From Cystobacter ferrugineus (GTDB lineage: Bacteria > Myxococcota > Myxococcia > Myxococcales > Myxococcaceae), in assembly GCF_001887355.1 (NCBI RefSeq), contig NZ_MPIN01000007.1, positions 332,888 through 396,887 on the forward strand: 64,000 bases of DNA, written 5' to 3'. The translations under genes and the position numbers were made by a program. The notes under the pieces are model-generated. The model was given only the letters and a program-made list of their open reading frames with translations, searched no databases and was not told the DNA's origin. The stretch's first letter is position 1, and each line of letters starts with the position of its first letter. Below are positions 7,875 through 15,321 of this stretch, piece by piece.

Positions 7875-9479
7875 ATGCCGAAGTCGAAGCAACTCGCATC
7901 CCGCCTCCATCCCGCCCGCCGAGCCTGGCCGGCGCTCGCCGCCCTCGCCCTGGCCGCGAGCGCGCCGGCGGCCCATGCCGATTCGGCGGTCTACGGCGGC
8001 GGCCCGTTCTATTCCGGCGGCACCGCGGTGATGGACGACCTGCGCAACTCGGGCTTCACCACCGTGATTTTGTGGAGCTTCCACATCGAGGACAACGGCG
8101 ACCTCGTCTACAACGACATCCCGGTGGTCAAGAACGGCGCCTACATCGGCGACCCGGCCTGGCCGACGCGGCTGGCCACGCTCAAGACCGCGCCGACCTC
8201 GGTCAACCGCATCGAAGTGTCGACCGGCGCCTGGAGCGTTCCCGATTTCGAGCGCATGGCCAGGCTGGTCAACGGCACCGCCGCCGGCTGCGGCAGCACC
8301 CTCGTCTGCGGCACTGGCAGCAACAGCATCCTGTACCGCAACTTCCAGGTGCTGAAGACCGTCACCGGCGCCGACGCGGTCAACTTCGACGACGAGAGCG
8401 CCTACGACCTCGCCCCGACCACCCAGTTCGGGCAGATGCTGATCGGCCTGGGCTACAAGATCACCTTCGCGCCCTATACCAATCAGAGCTTCTGGAGGAA
8501 CCTCAAGAACAACCTCGGCGGTGCGGTCGACAACATCTACCTCCAGGTGTACGACGGTGGTGCCGGCAACAATCCGGCGAGCTGGAACACCGCGATGGGC
8601 ATGAGCGTCGACCCGGGCCTGTGGTCGCGCCACGGCAGCGGCTGCGGTAGCGGCGACAGTCCGGCCACGGTGCAGAGCAAGATGAGCAACTGGAAGGCCA
8701 CCGCTGGCATCGGCGGCGGCTTCATGTGGCTGTATGACGATTTCCAGAAGTGCTGGTCGCAGGGCACGACCGCGCAGTACGCGGCGGCGATCAACACCGC
8801 GGTCAGCGGCAACACCCCGCCGGTGGCCAATTTCGGCGTCAACGTGAGCGGACTGACCGCGACCTTCAGCGACTCCTCCAGCGACAGCGACGGCAGCATC
8901 GCCTCGCGCAGTTGGAGTTTCGGTGACGGCAGCGGCTCGACCACGACCAACCCCAGCCATGTCTACGCCAGCGCCGGCAACTACGACGTCGGCCTGACCG
9001 TGACCGACAACGGCGGCGCCAGCCACACCAAGACCCAGACCGTTTCGGTCGGCGCCGGCTACATCAACCTGGCGCTCAACAAACCGGCGACCGGCTCCAG
9101 CGCCTGCAACAGCAGCGAAACGCCGGCCAAGGCGGTCAACGGCAGCGTCTCCGGCGGCGGCACCGACAAGTTCTGCTCGTTGACCTCTCCGTCCTGGCTG
9201 CAGGTCGATCTCGGCTCGGTGCAGACGGTCCGCAGCTTCGTGGTCAAGCATGCCGGCGCGGGCGGAGAATCGAGCACCTGGAACACCAAGGCCTTCACCA
9301 TCCAGACCTCCAGCAACGGCACCACCTGGAGCACCCCGGTGACGGTGACCAACAACACCGCCAACACCTCGACCCACTCGATCAGCGCGACCTCGGCGCG
9401 CTACATCAAGTTCAACGCGACCACTCCGACCCAGAACGGCGACCCGGCGACGCGCATCTACGAATTCGAGGTGCGCTGA
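7875..9479 (+). CDS. secreted GH18-like protein with PKD and F5/8 type C (discoidin) domains
   Basis: A 534-residue exported protein. The start at MPKSKQLA precedes a basic n-region, a hydrophobic core and an A-H-A-D cleavage site near residue 36. Residues 37 to about 305 look like a TIM-barrel glycosidase domain; D167-A-V-N-F-D-D-E174 resembles the GH18 DxxDxDxE motif with Asn in place of the second Asp. A PKD domain (about 312-390, with WSFGDGS) and a discoidin-like carbohydrate-binding domain (about 396-534, beginning NLALNKPATGSSACN) follow. Domain content suggests binding and cleavage of an insoluble amino-sugar polymer. Codon style and protein sequence look like Lysobacter/Xanthomonadaceae rather than the neighbours, suggesting transfer. 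Confidence 0.8.
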   Translation: MPKSKQLASRLHPARRAWPALAALALAASAPAAHADSAVYGGGPFYSGGTAVMDDLRNSGFTTVILWSFHIEDNGDLVYNDIPVVKNGAYIGDPAWPTRLATLKTAPTSVNRIEVSTGAWSVPDFERMARLVNGTAAGCGSTLVCGTGSNSILYRNFQVLKTVTGADAVNFDDESAYDLAPTTQFGQMLIGLGYKITFAPYTNQSFWRNLKNNLGGAVDNIYLQVYDGGAGNNPASWNTAMGMSVDPGLWSRHGSGCGSGDSPATVQSKMSNWKATAGIGGGFMWLYDDFQKCWSQGTTAQYAAAINTAVSGNTPPVANFGVNVSGLTATFSDSSSDSDGSIASRSWSFGDGSGSTTTNPSHVYASAGNYDVGLTVTDNGGASHTKTQTVSVGAGYINLALNKPATGSSACNSSETPAKAVNGSVSGGGTDKFCSLTSPSWLQVDLGSVQTVRSFVVKHAGAGGESSTWNTKAFTIQTSSNGTTWSTPVTVTNNTANTSTHSISATSARYIKFNATTPTQNGDPATRIYEFEVR

Positions 9480-9577
9480 CCCCGGAGAAGGTGCCAGAGG
9501 AATCGCATGAGGGCGGGTCGAAACGAATCCTTTGGCACCATCCATCGCTTCCAGGGCCATCTCAACCTGGCATCGCT

Positions 9578-10723
9578 CTAGGGAGCACTCCGTGTGTTCG
9601 TGGTGGCGTCCGTGCGCAGGAACGCCGCCACCCGCTCGGCCGCATTGCGGCGGATGTTCATGTAGAAGAGCTGGAACTCCACGGGATGGTGGTTGCCCTG
9701 GCCCAGCGCGTGGTCGAGCAGCCGGCTCATGAAGTCTCGCGGCAGGTCTCCTCCGACGAGGATCTCCAGCTTCCCCTCCTTGCAGTGCGCACCGGTGAGA
9801 CCTGGCATGACCTGGGGTGGGGTTGTTTCGAGGAACACGGCTCCTTCGTTCCGCTCTGGCGGGGCCGGTTCCGTGTCGTGCCGCCAGGTCAGGGGGTTCA
9901 CGCAGAGGGTGGGGCCCATCGCGGGCGCCGTGTCCATCACGGAATCCCATACCTGGATGCGCTCCGTGTAGCCGGCACTGCGTGCGTTCCAGCTGATGAG
10001 ACATCCGGTCTGCTCGGGTGATGCGCAGAAGGGAATGTCGGGGAGGCTCTGCCGGAGCGCACCTTCTGGCATCGGAATCCCAATGAGATACGCGGCGACG
10101 AGCCGGTGCCGGAGGGGTGTTCCGCTCACGAACTCACGCAGGAGGCGCCTGGCATGCACGGTTCCCTGGCTGTGTGCCGCGAGGATGAAGGGCCGTCCGT
10201 GATTGTATGTCTCCCTCCAGTAGCGGAACGCCGCGGCGACGTCCTGGTAGGCGAGGTCCACCGCTGCCAGCCCCTCCTCGCTCCGCTGGGTGAAGGCGGT
10301 CAGGTTCGCCTGCCGGTAGCGAGGCGCGTAGATGGCGCAACAGGCGTTGAAGGCGCTTGCTTGAATGAGTGTCGCCACCCGGTCGGTCGCCGTGTTGAGG
10401 GAGACATCATCGACAGGGCCGTTCCACTCGCCGCCGACATACGTGGTGGGGTGGATGTAGAAGACATCCACGGGCGCCTGGGATTGCTCGAGGCCCGGGC
10501 TCGACGGGAGCGCTATGTCCGCGAGGTCATGGCGCTCGGGAAGTGCGCTCCAGGCGGAGGGCAGGGTGTAGTCGGGCGGTGCCGGGGGACGCGCCTCGTT
10601 GAAGGGCGTCCCGGGGGTGATCGACCACAGGAAGATGGACGCGAACTTCATCACCAGCAACACCCCCAACAGGGTGCACGCAGAGAGCGTAGCGACGATG
10701 ACGCGCTGAAGCCTGTTCCTCAT
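9578..10723 (-). CDS. DUF3089 alpha/beta-hydrolase, membrane-anchored
   Basis: The 381-residue product starts MRNRLQRVIVATLSACTLLGVLL, an N-terminal membrane anchor, so the hydrolase domain should face the periplasm. It has the DUF3089 features V-F-Y-I-H-P-T-T-Y near the N-terminus, a nucleophile elbow A-H-S-Q-G, and DRV segments; these form an alpha/beta-hydrolase of unknown substrate. The long open frame extends upstream through the tRNA-like genes, but the start at 10723 is the only one with a plausible signal. The gene is last in the minus-strand order peptide, tRNA array, hydrolase, with 75 bases to the nearest tRNA. Confidence 0.8.
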   Translation of the reverse strand: MRNRLQRVIVATLSACTLLGVLLVMKFASIFLWSITPGTPFNEARPPAPPDYTLPSAWSALPERHDLADIALPSSPGLEQSQAPVDVFYIHPTTYVGGEWNGPVDDVSLNTATDRVATLIQASAFNACCAIYAPRYRQANLTAFTQRSEEGLAAVDLAYQDVAAAFRYWRETYNHGRPFILAAHSQGTVHARRLLREFVSGTPLRHRLVAAYLIGIPMPEGALRQSLPDIPFCASPEQTGCLISWNARSAGYTERIQVWDSVMDTAPAMGPTLCVNPLTWRHDTEPAPPERNEGAVFLETTPPQVMPGLTGAHCKEGKLEILVGGDLPRDFMSRLLDHALGQGNHHPVEFQLFYMNIRRNAAERVAAFLRTDATTNTRSAP

Positions 10724-10798
10724 CCTGGAACGATAAGGAGGCCGGGCGGAACCTGTCAAAGACGCCTTCCGCCCCTGAAACGTCCGCATGTCGTGGAG

Positions 10799-10872
10799 TG
10801 CCGCGGGCGGGATTCGAACCCGCAACCCCTGCGTTCTGAACGCAGTGCCTCTACCAGTTGGGCTACCGCGGC
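10799..10872 (-). tRNA. tRNA-like gene 1, short class I body with Leu anticodon CAG
   Basis: Reads on the minus strand as a full cloverleaf: 7-bp acceptor GCCGCGG/CCGCGGC, D-arm with GGTAGA, anticodon stem CTGCG/CGCAG around loop TTCAGAA, five-base variable loop, T-arm GCGGG-TTCGAAT-CCCGC, discriminator A73, no encoded CCA. The anticodon is CAG, which reads the leucine codon CUG, and A73 fits leucine. Canonical bacterial tRNA-Leu, however, has a long variable arm (class II), which is absent here. The body looks more like tRNA-Gln. It may be functional, non-canonical or specialised. Confidence 0.65.
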
Positions 10873-10890
10873 GTGTGTTTGGACTGCGAG

Positions 10891-10965
10891 TGCCGGAGGC
10901 GGGATTCGAACCCGCAACCACCAGACTCTCGATCTGGGGCCTCTACCAGGTTGGGCTACTCCGGC
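10891..10965 (-). tRNA. tRNA-like gene 2, short class I body with anticodon GAG and C33
   Basis: Minus-strand cloverleaf with acceptor GCCGGAG/CTCCGGC, a D-arm almost identical to tRNA-like gene 1, anticodon stem CCAGA/TCTGG, a five-base variable loop, the same T-arm as gene 1 and A73. The anticodon loop is TCGAGAG, so the anticodon is GAG (Leu CUC/CUU) and position 33 is C instead of the near-universal U. Shared D- and T-arms show it is a paralogue of gene 1 with different acceptor and anticodon stems. The spacer to gene 1 is 18 bases. C33 and the short variable loop make ordinary decoding doubtful. Confidence 0.6.
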
Positions 10966-10992
10966 GTGGAGCACTGTTGAGACGGTGAAGAG

Positions 10993-11063
10993 CGCTCCTG
11001 CAGGGAATCGAACCCAGTTCACACGGTAGACGGCCGTGCTGCGATCCAATCGCATCCAGGAGC
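10993..11063 (-). tRNA. tRNA-like gene 3, anticodon GUC-like with C33
   Basis: Minus-strand fold: acceptor GCTCCTG/CAGGAGC, D-stem TGCG/CGCA with a seven-base loop containing GG, anticodon stem CACGG/CCGTG around loop CCGTCTA, four-base variable region, T-arm CTGGG-TTCGATT-CCCTG with one T-T mismatch, and G73. Anticodon GTC would read Asp codons, and G73 is the Asp discriminator, but position 33 is C and the D-loop is short. About 71 bases, 27 bases from gene 2. It is unrelated in sequence to genes 1 and 2. It could be a degenerate or specialised tRNA. Confidence 0.5.
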
Positions 11064-11097
11064 TTGTGTTGCGAGAGCAGGAGCCGGAAAGGCAAGA

Positions 11098-11123
11098 GGC
11101 CGGTCCCTTTCGGGATCCCGGCC
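11098..11123 (-). terminator. GC-rich hairpin with GAAA tetraloop after the peptide gene
   Basis: On the minus strand GGCCGG pairs with CCGGCC and TCCC with GGGA around a GAAA tetraloop, with a two-base bulge. It lies between the stop of the 51-residue peptide gene (11167) and tRNA-like gene 3, and a short T-rich stretch follows. It may terminate the peptide transcript or act as a processing site ahead of the tRNAs. Confidence 0.5.
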
Positions 11124-11166
11124 CCTTGAGTCCCGTGCCTCGTCGTGAGACGGGGACGCGGTGGGT

Positions 11167-11322
11167 TCAGGGTCCGGGTAGTCGGCCGCCCAGCGACTCC
11201 ATGCCGCCGAGCAGAAGGTTCAGGGCGGAGTCCAGACCGGTACGCGAGAGCGCGTCGATGCCAGTGTTAGTGTCGTTGTGGGACTCGAGGTTCATCGGGC
11301 TCTGCTTCGTCACCAGGCTCAT
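11167..11322 (-). CDS. 51-residue peptide of unknown function with Gly-Gly motifs
   Basis: A small gene with a strong ribosome-binding site: AAAGGAG ends 8 bases before the ATG at 11322. The product begins MSLVTKQSPMNLESH and ends L-N-L-L-L-G-G-M-E-S-L-G-G-R-L-P-G-P. The Leu-rich segment ending in Gly39-Gly40 resembles a double-glycine leader cleavage site, which would leave an 11-residue core (MESLGGRLPGP). No modifying enzyme or transporter is adjacent. The AT-rich region upstream (about 11430-11480) is a likely promoter. The gene is followed on the same strand by the three tRNA-like genes. An in-frame upstream ATG exists, but without a comparable ribosome-binding site. Confidence 0.5.
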   Translation of the reverse strand: MSLVTKQSPMNLESHNDTNTGIDALSRTGLDSALNLLLGGMESLGGRLPGP

Positions 11323-11594
11323 GGTCACCGCTCCTTTCATCGAGAAAAGACGCGGCCCGAAATCGTTCCTGACAACTTCTGCGTGGAGATGGCCGCGGAG
11401 CCGCTTCCGGGCGCTTGCGTTGCGTGAGAGCAGCATGATGACATTTTTTTGTTGGATGAATTGTTTGAACTGTTTTTGCCTGGAGTCATGGTCATGAGCT
11501 TGCCTCCACGCCTCACGCACGCGAACGCCTCATGGAGCTGATGGCGCGGGATCCCCCTTGCCGTCGCGTCGTCCGGCTGCTAGCCATGAGTCAT
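11323..11594 (-). promoter_or_regulatory. leader and promoter region of the small peptide gene
   Basis: No gene is evident in these 272 bases. The segment around 11435-11480 is AT-rich with runs of T and A, unlike its surroundings, and lies about 110-160 bases upstream of the peptide start, where a minus-strand promoter would be expected. The plus-strand thi promoter should also lie here, upstream of the riboswitch. Confidence 0.35.
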
Positions 11595-11680
11595 TCCGTT
11601 GGGGTGCCCCTTCCCGGGGCTGAGAGGCCGAGCGCCAACCCATCGAACCTGATCCGGCTAGGACCGGCGTAGGGAACGGA
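11595..11680 (+). ncRNA. TPP (thiamine pyrophosphate) riboswitch, THI element
   Basis: Contains the conserved THI-box blocks in order: GGGGTGCC, GGCTGAGA, a variable hairpin, ACCC, GAACCTGATC, and ACCGGCGTAGGGAA. The P1 helix closes between 11595-11600 and 11675-11680 (TCCGTT with AACGGA). It lies 85 bases upstream of thiO and should sense TPP to repress the thiazole operon. Confidence 0.93.
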
Positions 11681-11720
11681 GAGCAGCGAGGGCGCGCGAT
11701 CTCTCGGTCGTGGCCCTGGA

Positions 11721-11761
11721 GCTTCCTCTGAACCCCCCGCCGGTTCTCCAAGAGAGGAAGC
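11721..11761 (+). promoter_or_regulatory. hairpin that can sequester the thiO ribosome-binding site
   Basis: GCTTCCTCT at 11721-11729 is perfectly complementary to AGAGGAAGC at 11753-11761, which contains the thiO Shine-Dalgarno sequence three bases before the ATG at 11765. The 9-bp stem spans a 23-base loop and follows the TPP aptamer by 40 bases. This is the arrangement expected for translational control by a TPP riboswitch; no clear intrinsic terminator with a T run is seen. Confidence 0.6.
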
Positions 11762-11764
11762 ACG

Positions 11765-12742
11765 ATGCGGACGCCTACGACCAGCGGCTACACGATCCTC
11801 GGTGCCGGGGTCATGGGCCTCTGCACCGCCGTCGAGCTCGCGAGCCGTGGCGGTCGGGTGACGCTGGTCGATCCCCAGCCCGAACCGGGCCCCCATGCCT
11901 GTTCCTGGTGGGCGGGCGGGATGCTCGCTCCCTTCTGCGAGGGCGAGACGGCCGAAGAGCCGGTGATCCGGCTCGGCCAGACCGCCGCCGACTGGTGGGC
12001 GGCGCAGGGGGTGGAGGTCATCCGCCGTGGCACGTTGGTGCTCGCCCTGGGCCGCGACCGGGCCGAACTCGACCGCTTCGCCGCCCGGACGCGGGAGCAC
12101 CGGTGGATGGGGGGCGAGGAGCTCGCCGCGCTCGAACCCGATCTCGACGGCCGCTTCCATCGCGGGCTCTTCTTCCCGACCGAGGCGCATCTGACGCCGC
12201 GCGTGGCCCTCTGCACCCTGCGCGCCCGTGCCGCGGCGCTCGGCGTCGCCTTCGCGCGGACCGCGCCCGAGGGCCAGCGTATCGACTGCCGGGGCCTTGC
12301 CGCGCGCGACGCGCTCCCCGAACTGCGCGGCGTGAAGGGCGAGATGCTCGTGCTGCGCCTCCCCGACCTCGCGCTCTCTCGCCCGATCCGGCTCCTCCAC
12401 CCGCGGATCCCCGTCTACCTCGTCCCCCGCGGCGGCGGCATCTACATGCTCGGCGCCACGATGATCGAAAGCGCCCAGCGCGGGCGCGCGAGCGTCCGCT
12501 CGGTCATGGAACTGCTCAGCGCCGTCTATGCGCTGCACCCGGCCTTCGGCGAGGCCGAGATCCTCGAGATCGGCACCGATGCGCGGCCTGCCTTTCCCGA
12601 CAACGTCCCGCGCCTCATCCGGCGCGACGGCACGCTCTTCCTCAATGGCCTCTACCGCCATGGCTATCTGATGGCGCCGGCTCTGGCTCGGATGGCGGCC
12701 GACCACCTTCTGTCCGGCGAACCCGTGGAGCTCCTGCAATGA
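11765..12742 (+). CDS. thiO: glycine oxidase ThiO
   Basis: A 325-residue FAD-dependent oxidase that oxidises glycine to dehydroglycine (iminoglycine) for thiazole assembly in aerobic bacteria. The dinucleotide-binding motif G-A-G-V-M-G-L follows the N-terminus (about residues 12-18), E/D at the end of beta-2 is D in V-D-P-Q-P-E-P-G, and W-A-G-G-M-L-A-P matches the ThiO signature. It is first in the operon behind the TPP riboswitch, with GAGGAAG as ribosome-binding site. Its TGA overlaps the ATG of thiS by four bases (ATGA), implying translational coupling. Sequence and gene order look like Rhodobacterales. Confidence 0.9.
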   Translation: MRTPTTSGYTILGAGVMGLCTAVELASRGGRVTLVDPQPEPGPHACSWWAGGMLAPFCEGETAEEPVIRLGQTAADWWAAQGVEVIRRGTLVLALGRDRAELDRFAARTREHRWMGGEELAALEPDLDGRFHRGLFFPTEAHLTPRVALCTLRARAAALGVAFARTAPEGQRIDCRGLAARDALPELRGVKGEMLVLRLPDLALSRPIRLLHPRIPVYLVPRGGGIYMLGATMIESAQRGRASVRSVMELLSAVYALHPAFGEAEILEIGTDARPAFPDNVPRLIRRDGTLFLNGLYRHGYLMAPALARMAADHLLSGEPVELLQ

Positions 12743-12936
12743 AGATCACCGTGAATGGCGAGACACGCGAGACGGCGAGCAAGACGCTCGGCGCGCTCCT
12801 CCTTGAACTGGGCCATGGCGATGCCAGGGTCGCGACCGCTGTGAACGAGGCCTTCGTGCCCGCCGCCGCGCGCGACGGGCTGCACCTCGCCGCGGGCGAC
12901 CGGGTGGAGATCGTGACGCCCCGGCAGGGAGGCTGA
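12739..12936 (+). CDS. thiS: sulfur carrier protein ThiS
   Basis: A 65-residue ubiquitin-like sulfur carrier beginning [12 protein letters not shown] and ending in the required Gly-Gly. ThiF adenylates the C-terminus, which becomes a thiocarboxylate and donates sulfur to the thiazole. The ATG overlaps the thiO stop by four bases, and thiG starts four bases after its stop. The length matches the family (about 65). Confidence 0.93.
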   Translation: MKITVNGETRETASKTLGALLLELGHGDARVATAVNEAFVPAAARDGLHLAAGDRVEIVTPRQGG

Positions 12937-12940
12937 GCCC

Positions 12941-13711
12941 ATGCCGGTCTTCTACGGAACCGAGGTCGCCTCGCCCCTGATGCTCGGCACCGCGCAATAT
13001 CCCTCGCCCGCCGTTCTGGCCGAGGCCTTCCGCCGTTCGGGGGCGGGTGTCGCCACCGTTTCGGTCCGCCGCGAGGCGGGGGGCGAGCGGGCGGGGCAGG
13101 ATTTCTGGCGCCTGATCGCGGGGCTCGGCGTGCGGGTGCTCCCCAACACCGCTGGCTGCCACAGTGTCCGCGAGGCCATCACCACCGCCCGGATGGCGCG
13201 CGAGCTCTTCGAGACCGACTGGATCAAGCTCGAGGTGATCGGCAATACCGACACGCTGCAGCCAGACCCCTTCGGCCTGGTCGAGGCGGCGCGGCTCCTC
13301 GTGGCCGAGGGCTTCAAGGTCTTCCCCTACATGACCGAGGATCTGGTGCTCGCCGACCGCCTCTTGCAGGCGGGCTGCGAGGTGCTGATGCCCTGGGGCG
13401 CGCCGATCGGGACGGGGCTGGGGCTGCTCAATCCCTACGGCCTGCGCAGCCTGCGCGCGCACTTCCCCGACGTGCCGATGGTGATCGACGCGGGGCTGGG
13501 TCTGCCGAGCCAGGCGGCCGCGGCGATGGAGATGGGCTTCGACGCGGTGCTCCTGAACACCGCCGTCGCCAAGGCGGGAGAGCCCGCGGCGATGGCCGAG
13601 GGCTTCGCGAAGGCGCTGGAGGCCGGGCGCCTCGCTCGTGGTGCCGGCCCGATGCCGCCGCGCGACATGGCCGCACCCTCCACCCCCGTGATGGGAAAGG
13701 CCTTCCTGTGA
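12941..13711 (+). CDS. thiG: thiazole synthase ThiG
   Basis: A 256-residue TIM-barrel enzyme that condenses 1-deoxy-D-xylulose 5-phosphate, dehydroglycine and ThiS-thiocarboxylate into the thiazole moiety. The Schiff-base lysine is K96 in W-I-K-L-E-V-I-G. Other family blocks are LPNTAGC (about 67-73), [20 protein letters not shown]-(T)-G and [10 protein letters not shown]. It overlaps thiE by four bases. Confidence 0.95.
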   Translation: MPVFYGTEVASPLMLGTAQYPSPAVLAEAFRRSGAGVATVSVRREAGGERAGQDFWRLIAGLGVRVLPNTAGCHSVREAITTARMARELFETDWIKLEVIGNTDTLQPDPFGLVEAARLLVAEGFKVFPYMTEDLVLADRLLQAGCEVLMPWGAPIGTGLGLLNPYGLRSLRAHFPDVPMVIDAGLGLPSQAAAAMEMGFDAVLLNTAVAKAGEPAAMAEGFAKALEAGRLARGAGPMPPRDMAAPSTPVMGKAFL

Positions 13712-14304
13712 CGCTCGACCGCTTCTACCCGATCTTCGACGACGTGGCCTGGCTGCCCCGGGCGCTCCCCTTGGGCGTGAAGCTCGTCCAGCTCCGGCTC
13801 AAGGACCGTGCGCCGGACGACCTGCGCCGCCAGATCGCCGCCGCCCGCGACCTCTGCCGCGAGGCTGGTGCCGTGCTGGTGGTCAACGACCACTGGCAGC
13901 TCGCCATCGAGGAGGGCTGCGACTGGCTGCATCTGGGGCAGGAGGATCTGGACGGTGCCGACCTCCCCGCCATCCGCCGCGCGGGGCTGCGCCTCGGCAT
14001 CAGCACCCATGACCCCGCCGAGCTCGATCGCGCCCTCTCGCTTTCGCCAGACTATGTCGCGCTGGGGCCGGTCTATCCCACCGTCCTCAAGCAGATGAAG
14101 TGGCACCAGCAGGGGCTGGAGCGGGTGACGGAATGGAAACGCCTGATCGGCGACCTCCCCCTCGTGGCCATCGGCGGCATGAGCACCGCCCGCGCCCCAG
14201 GCGTCTTCGCGGCGGGGGCCGACATCGTCTCGGTCGTGACCGACATCACGCGCAACCCCAATCCCGAGGCGCGGATCTCCGAATGGATCGAGGTGACGCG
14301 ATGA
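13708..14304 (+). CDS. thiE: thiamine phosphate synthase ThiE
   Basis: A 198-residue TIM-barrel enzyme joining HMP-pyrophosphate and thiazole phosphate to thiamine phosphate. Signature segments are Q-L-R-L-K-D, V-V-N-D-H-W, H-L-G-Q-E-D-L, G-I-S-T-H, L-G-P-V-Y-P-T and A-I-G-G-M. It overlaps both thiG and thiF by four bases, so the operon is translated in a coupled chain. Slightly shorter than many ThiE proteins (about 210). Confidence 0.92.
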   Translation: MTLDRFYPIFDDVAWLPRALPLGVKLVQLRLKDRAPDDLRRQIAAARDLCREAGAVLVVNDHWQLAIEEGCDWLHLGQEDLDGADLPAIRRAGLRLGISTHDPAELDRALSLSPDYVALGPVYPTVLKQMKWHQQGLERVTEWKRLIGDLPLVAIGGMSTARAPGVFAAGADIVSVVTDITRNPNPEARISEWIEVTR

Positions 14305-15275
14305 GCCGCTATGCCCGCCAGACCGCGGTGCTGGGGGAGGGCGCTCAGGAGCGGCTCCGGGCGGCGCGGATCCTCGTCGTGGGGGCGGGGGGCCTCGGCG
14401 CGCCGGTGCTGCAATACCTCGTCGGGGCGGGGGTGGGGCACATCCGCCTCGTCGATCCCGACCGGGTGGAGGAGAGCAACCTGCACCGCCAGACGCTCTT
14501 CCGCATGAGCGACCTCGGCCAGCCCAAGGCCGAAGCCTGTGCCCGCCACCTCGCCGGGCTCAACCCGGAGAGCGTGGTGGAGCCCGTGGTGGCCGCGCTG
14601 GAGCCCGCCAATGCCCCCAAGCTCATCGAGGGCCGCGAGCTGATCCTCGACTGCGCCGACAGTTTCGCGGTCAGCTACATCCTCTCGGACCTGTGCCTCG
14701 CGTGGGGCCTGCCGTTCCTCTCCGCCTCCGTCACGGGGCGCGAGGGCCATGCGGGCGGCTTCTGCGGCGGCGCGCCGAGCCTGCGCGCGGTCTTCCCCGA
14801 GCTGCCGCAGCGGGTGGGTAGCTGTGCCGACACCGGCGTTCTCGGCCCGGTCGTGGGGGTGATCGGTGCGTTGCAGGCGCAGATGGCGCTGGCGTTGCTG
14901 GCGGGGGAGGCGGGTGTCCTCGGGCGGCTCGTCACCTTCGACGCCGCGACCTTCCGCGCGGGCGGCTTCCGCTTCGACGGGGCGGAGGAGCCCGCGCATG
15001 CGCCGCGCTTCGTCTCTCCCTCGGAGATCGAGCCAGGAGACCTGACCATCGACCTGCGTGGGGCGGAGGAGGCCCCGCTGATCCACCCCGCCGCGCGGCG
15101 TCTGAGCGTGGCCCAGGTCGGCCCTGGCATGGACCTGCCCGAACCCGGCCAGCGTGCCGTGCTCGTCTGCCGCTCCGGCCTGCGTGCCTGGCGGGCGGCG
15201 GAACGCCTCGCCGCGATCTGGCCCGGAGACATCGCCCTCGTCGCGGCGGGCGAGCCCGTTGGAACTCCATCATGA
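14301..15275 (+). CDS. thiF: ThiF-type adenylyltransferase with C-terminal rhodanese-like domain
   Basis: A 324-residue E1-like enzyme predicted to adenylate ThiS. The ATP-binding loop is V-G-A-G-G-L-G, followed by V-D-P-D-R-V-E-E-S-N-L-H-R-Q. The Cys in G-S-C-A-D-T-G-V-L-G-P is in the catalytic-cysteine position. The paired CxxC zinc motifs of MoeB/ThiF are not evident. Residues about 245-324 form a short rhodanese-like tail with V-C-R-S-G, so adenylation and sulfur transfer may be combined. It is the last gene of the operon; thiC and thiD are not in this window. Confidence 0.88.
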   Translation: MSRYARQTAVLGEGAQERLRAARILVVGAGGLGAPVLQYLVGAGVGHIRLVDPDRVEESNLHRQTLFRMSDLGQPKAEACARHLAGLNPESVVEPVVAALEPANAPKLIEGRELILDCADSFAVSYILSDLCLAWGLPFLSASVTGREGHAGGFCGGAPSLRAVFPELPQRVGSCADTGVLGPVVGVIGALQAQMALALLAGEAGVLGRLVTFDAATFRAGGFRFDGAEEPAHAPRFVSPSEIEPGDLTIDLRGAEEAPLIHPAARRLSVAQVGPGMDLPEPGQRAVLVCRSGLRAWRAAERLAAIWPGDIALVAAGEPVGTPS

Positions 15276-15306
15276 AAATCGAGCCCGCTCGGGCCCGCCG
15301 CGGCCC

Positions 15307-15319
15307 GTCCGGCGCGGAC
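15307..15319 (-). terminator. small hairpin 3' of the truncated gene copy
   Basis: GTCCG-GCG-CGGAC. The same 5-bp stem with a different loop (CAG) occurs at 17796-17808 behind the intact paralogue, so this 3' element was duplicated along with the gene end. No T run is present, so its role as a terminator is uncertain. Confidence 0.35.
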
Positions 15320-15321
15320 GC

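Noticed and set aside
7635-10004. 789-residue minus-strand frame opposite the GH18-like gene
   Set aside because: Shadow frame lacking signals; the plus frame has a signal peptide and three recognisable domains.
10800-10872. plus-strand reading of tRNA-like gene 1 as tRNA-Gln(CTG)
   Set aside because: On the plus strand the T-loop TTC and D-loop GG fall on the wrong sides; the standard T-arm and D-arm order appears only on the minus strand.
11710-12936. 408-residue frame spanning thiO and thiS
   Set aside because: Only its last 65 codons (12739-12936) are a real gene, ThiS; the rest is a shadow of thiO in another frame.
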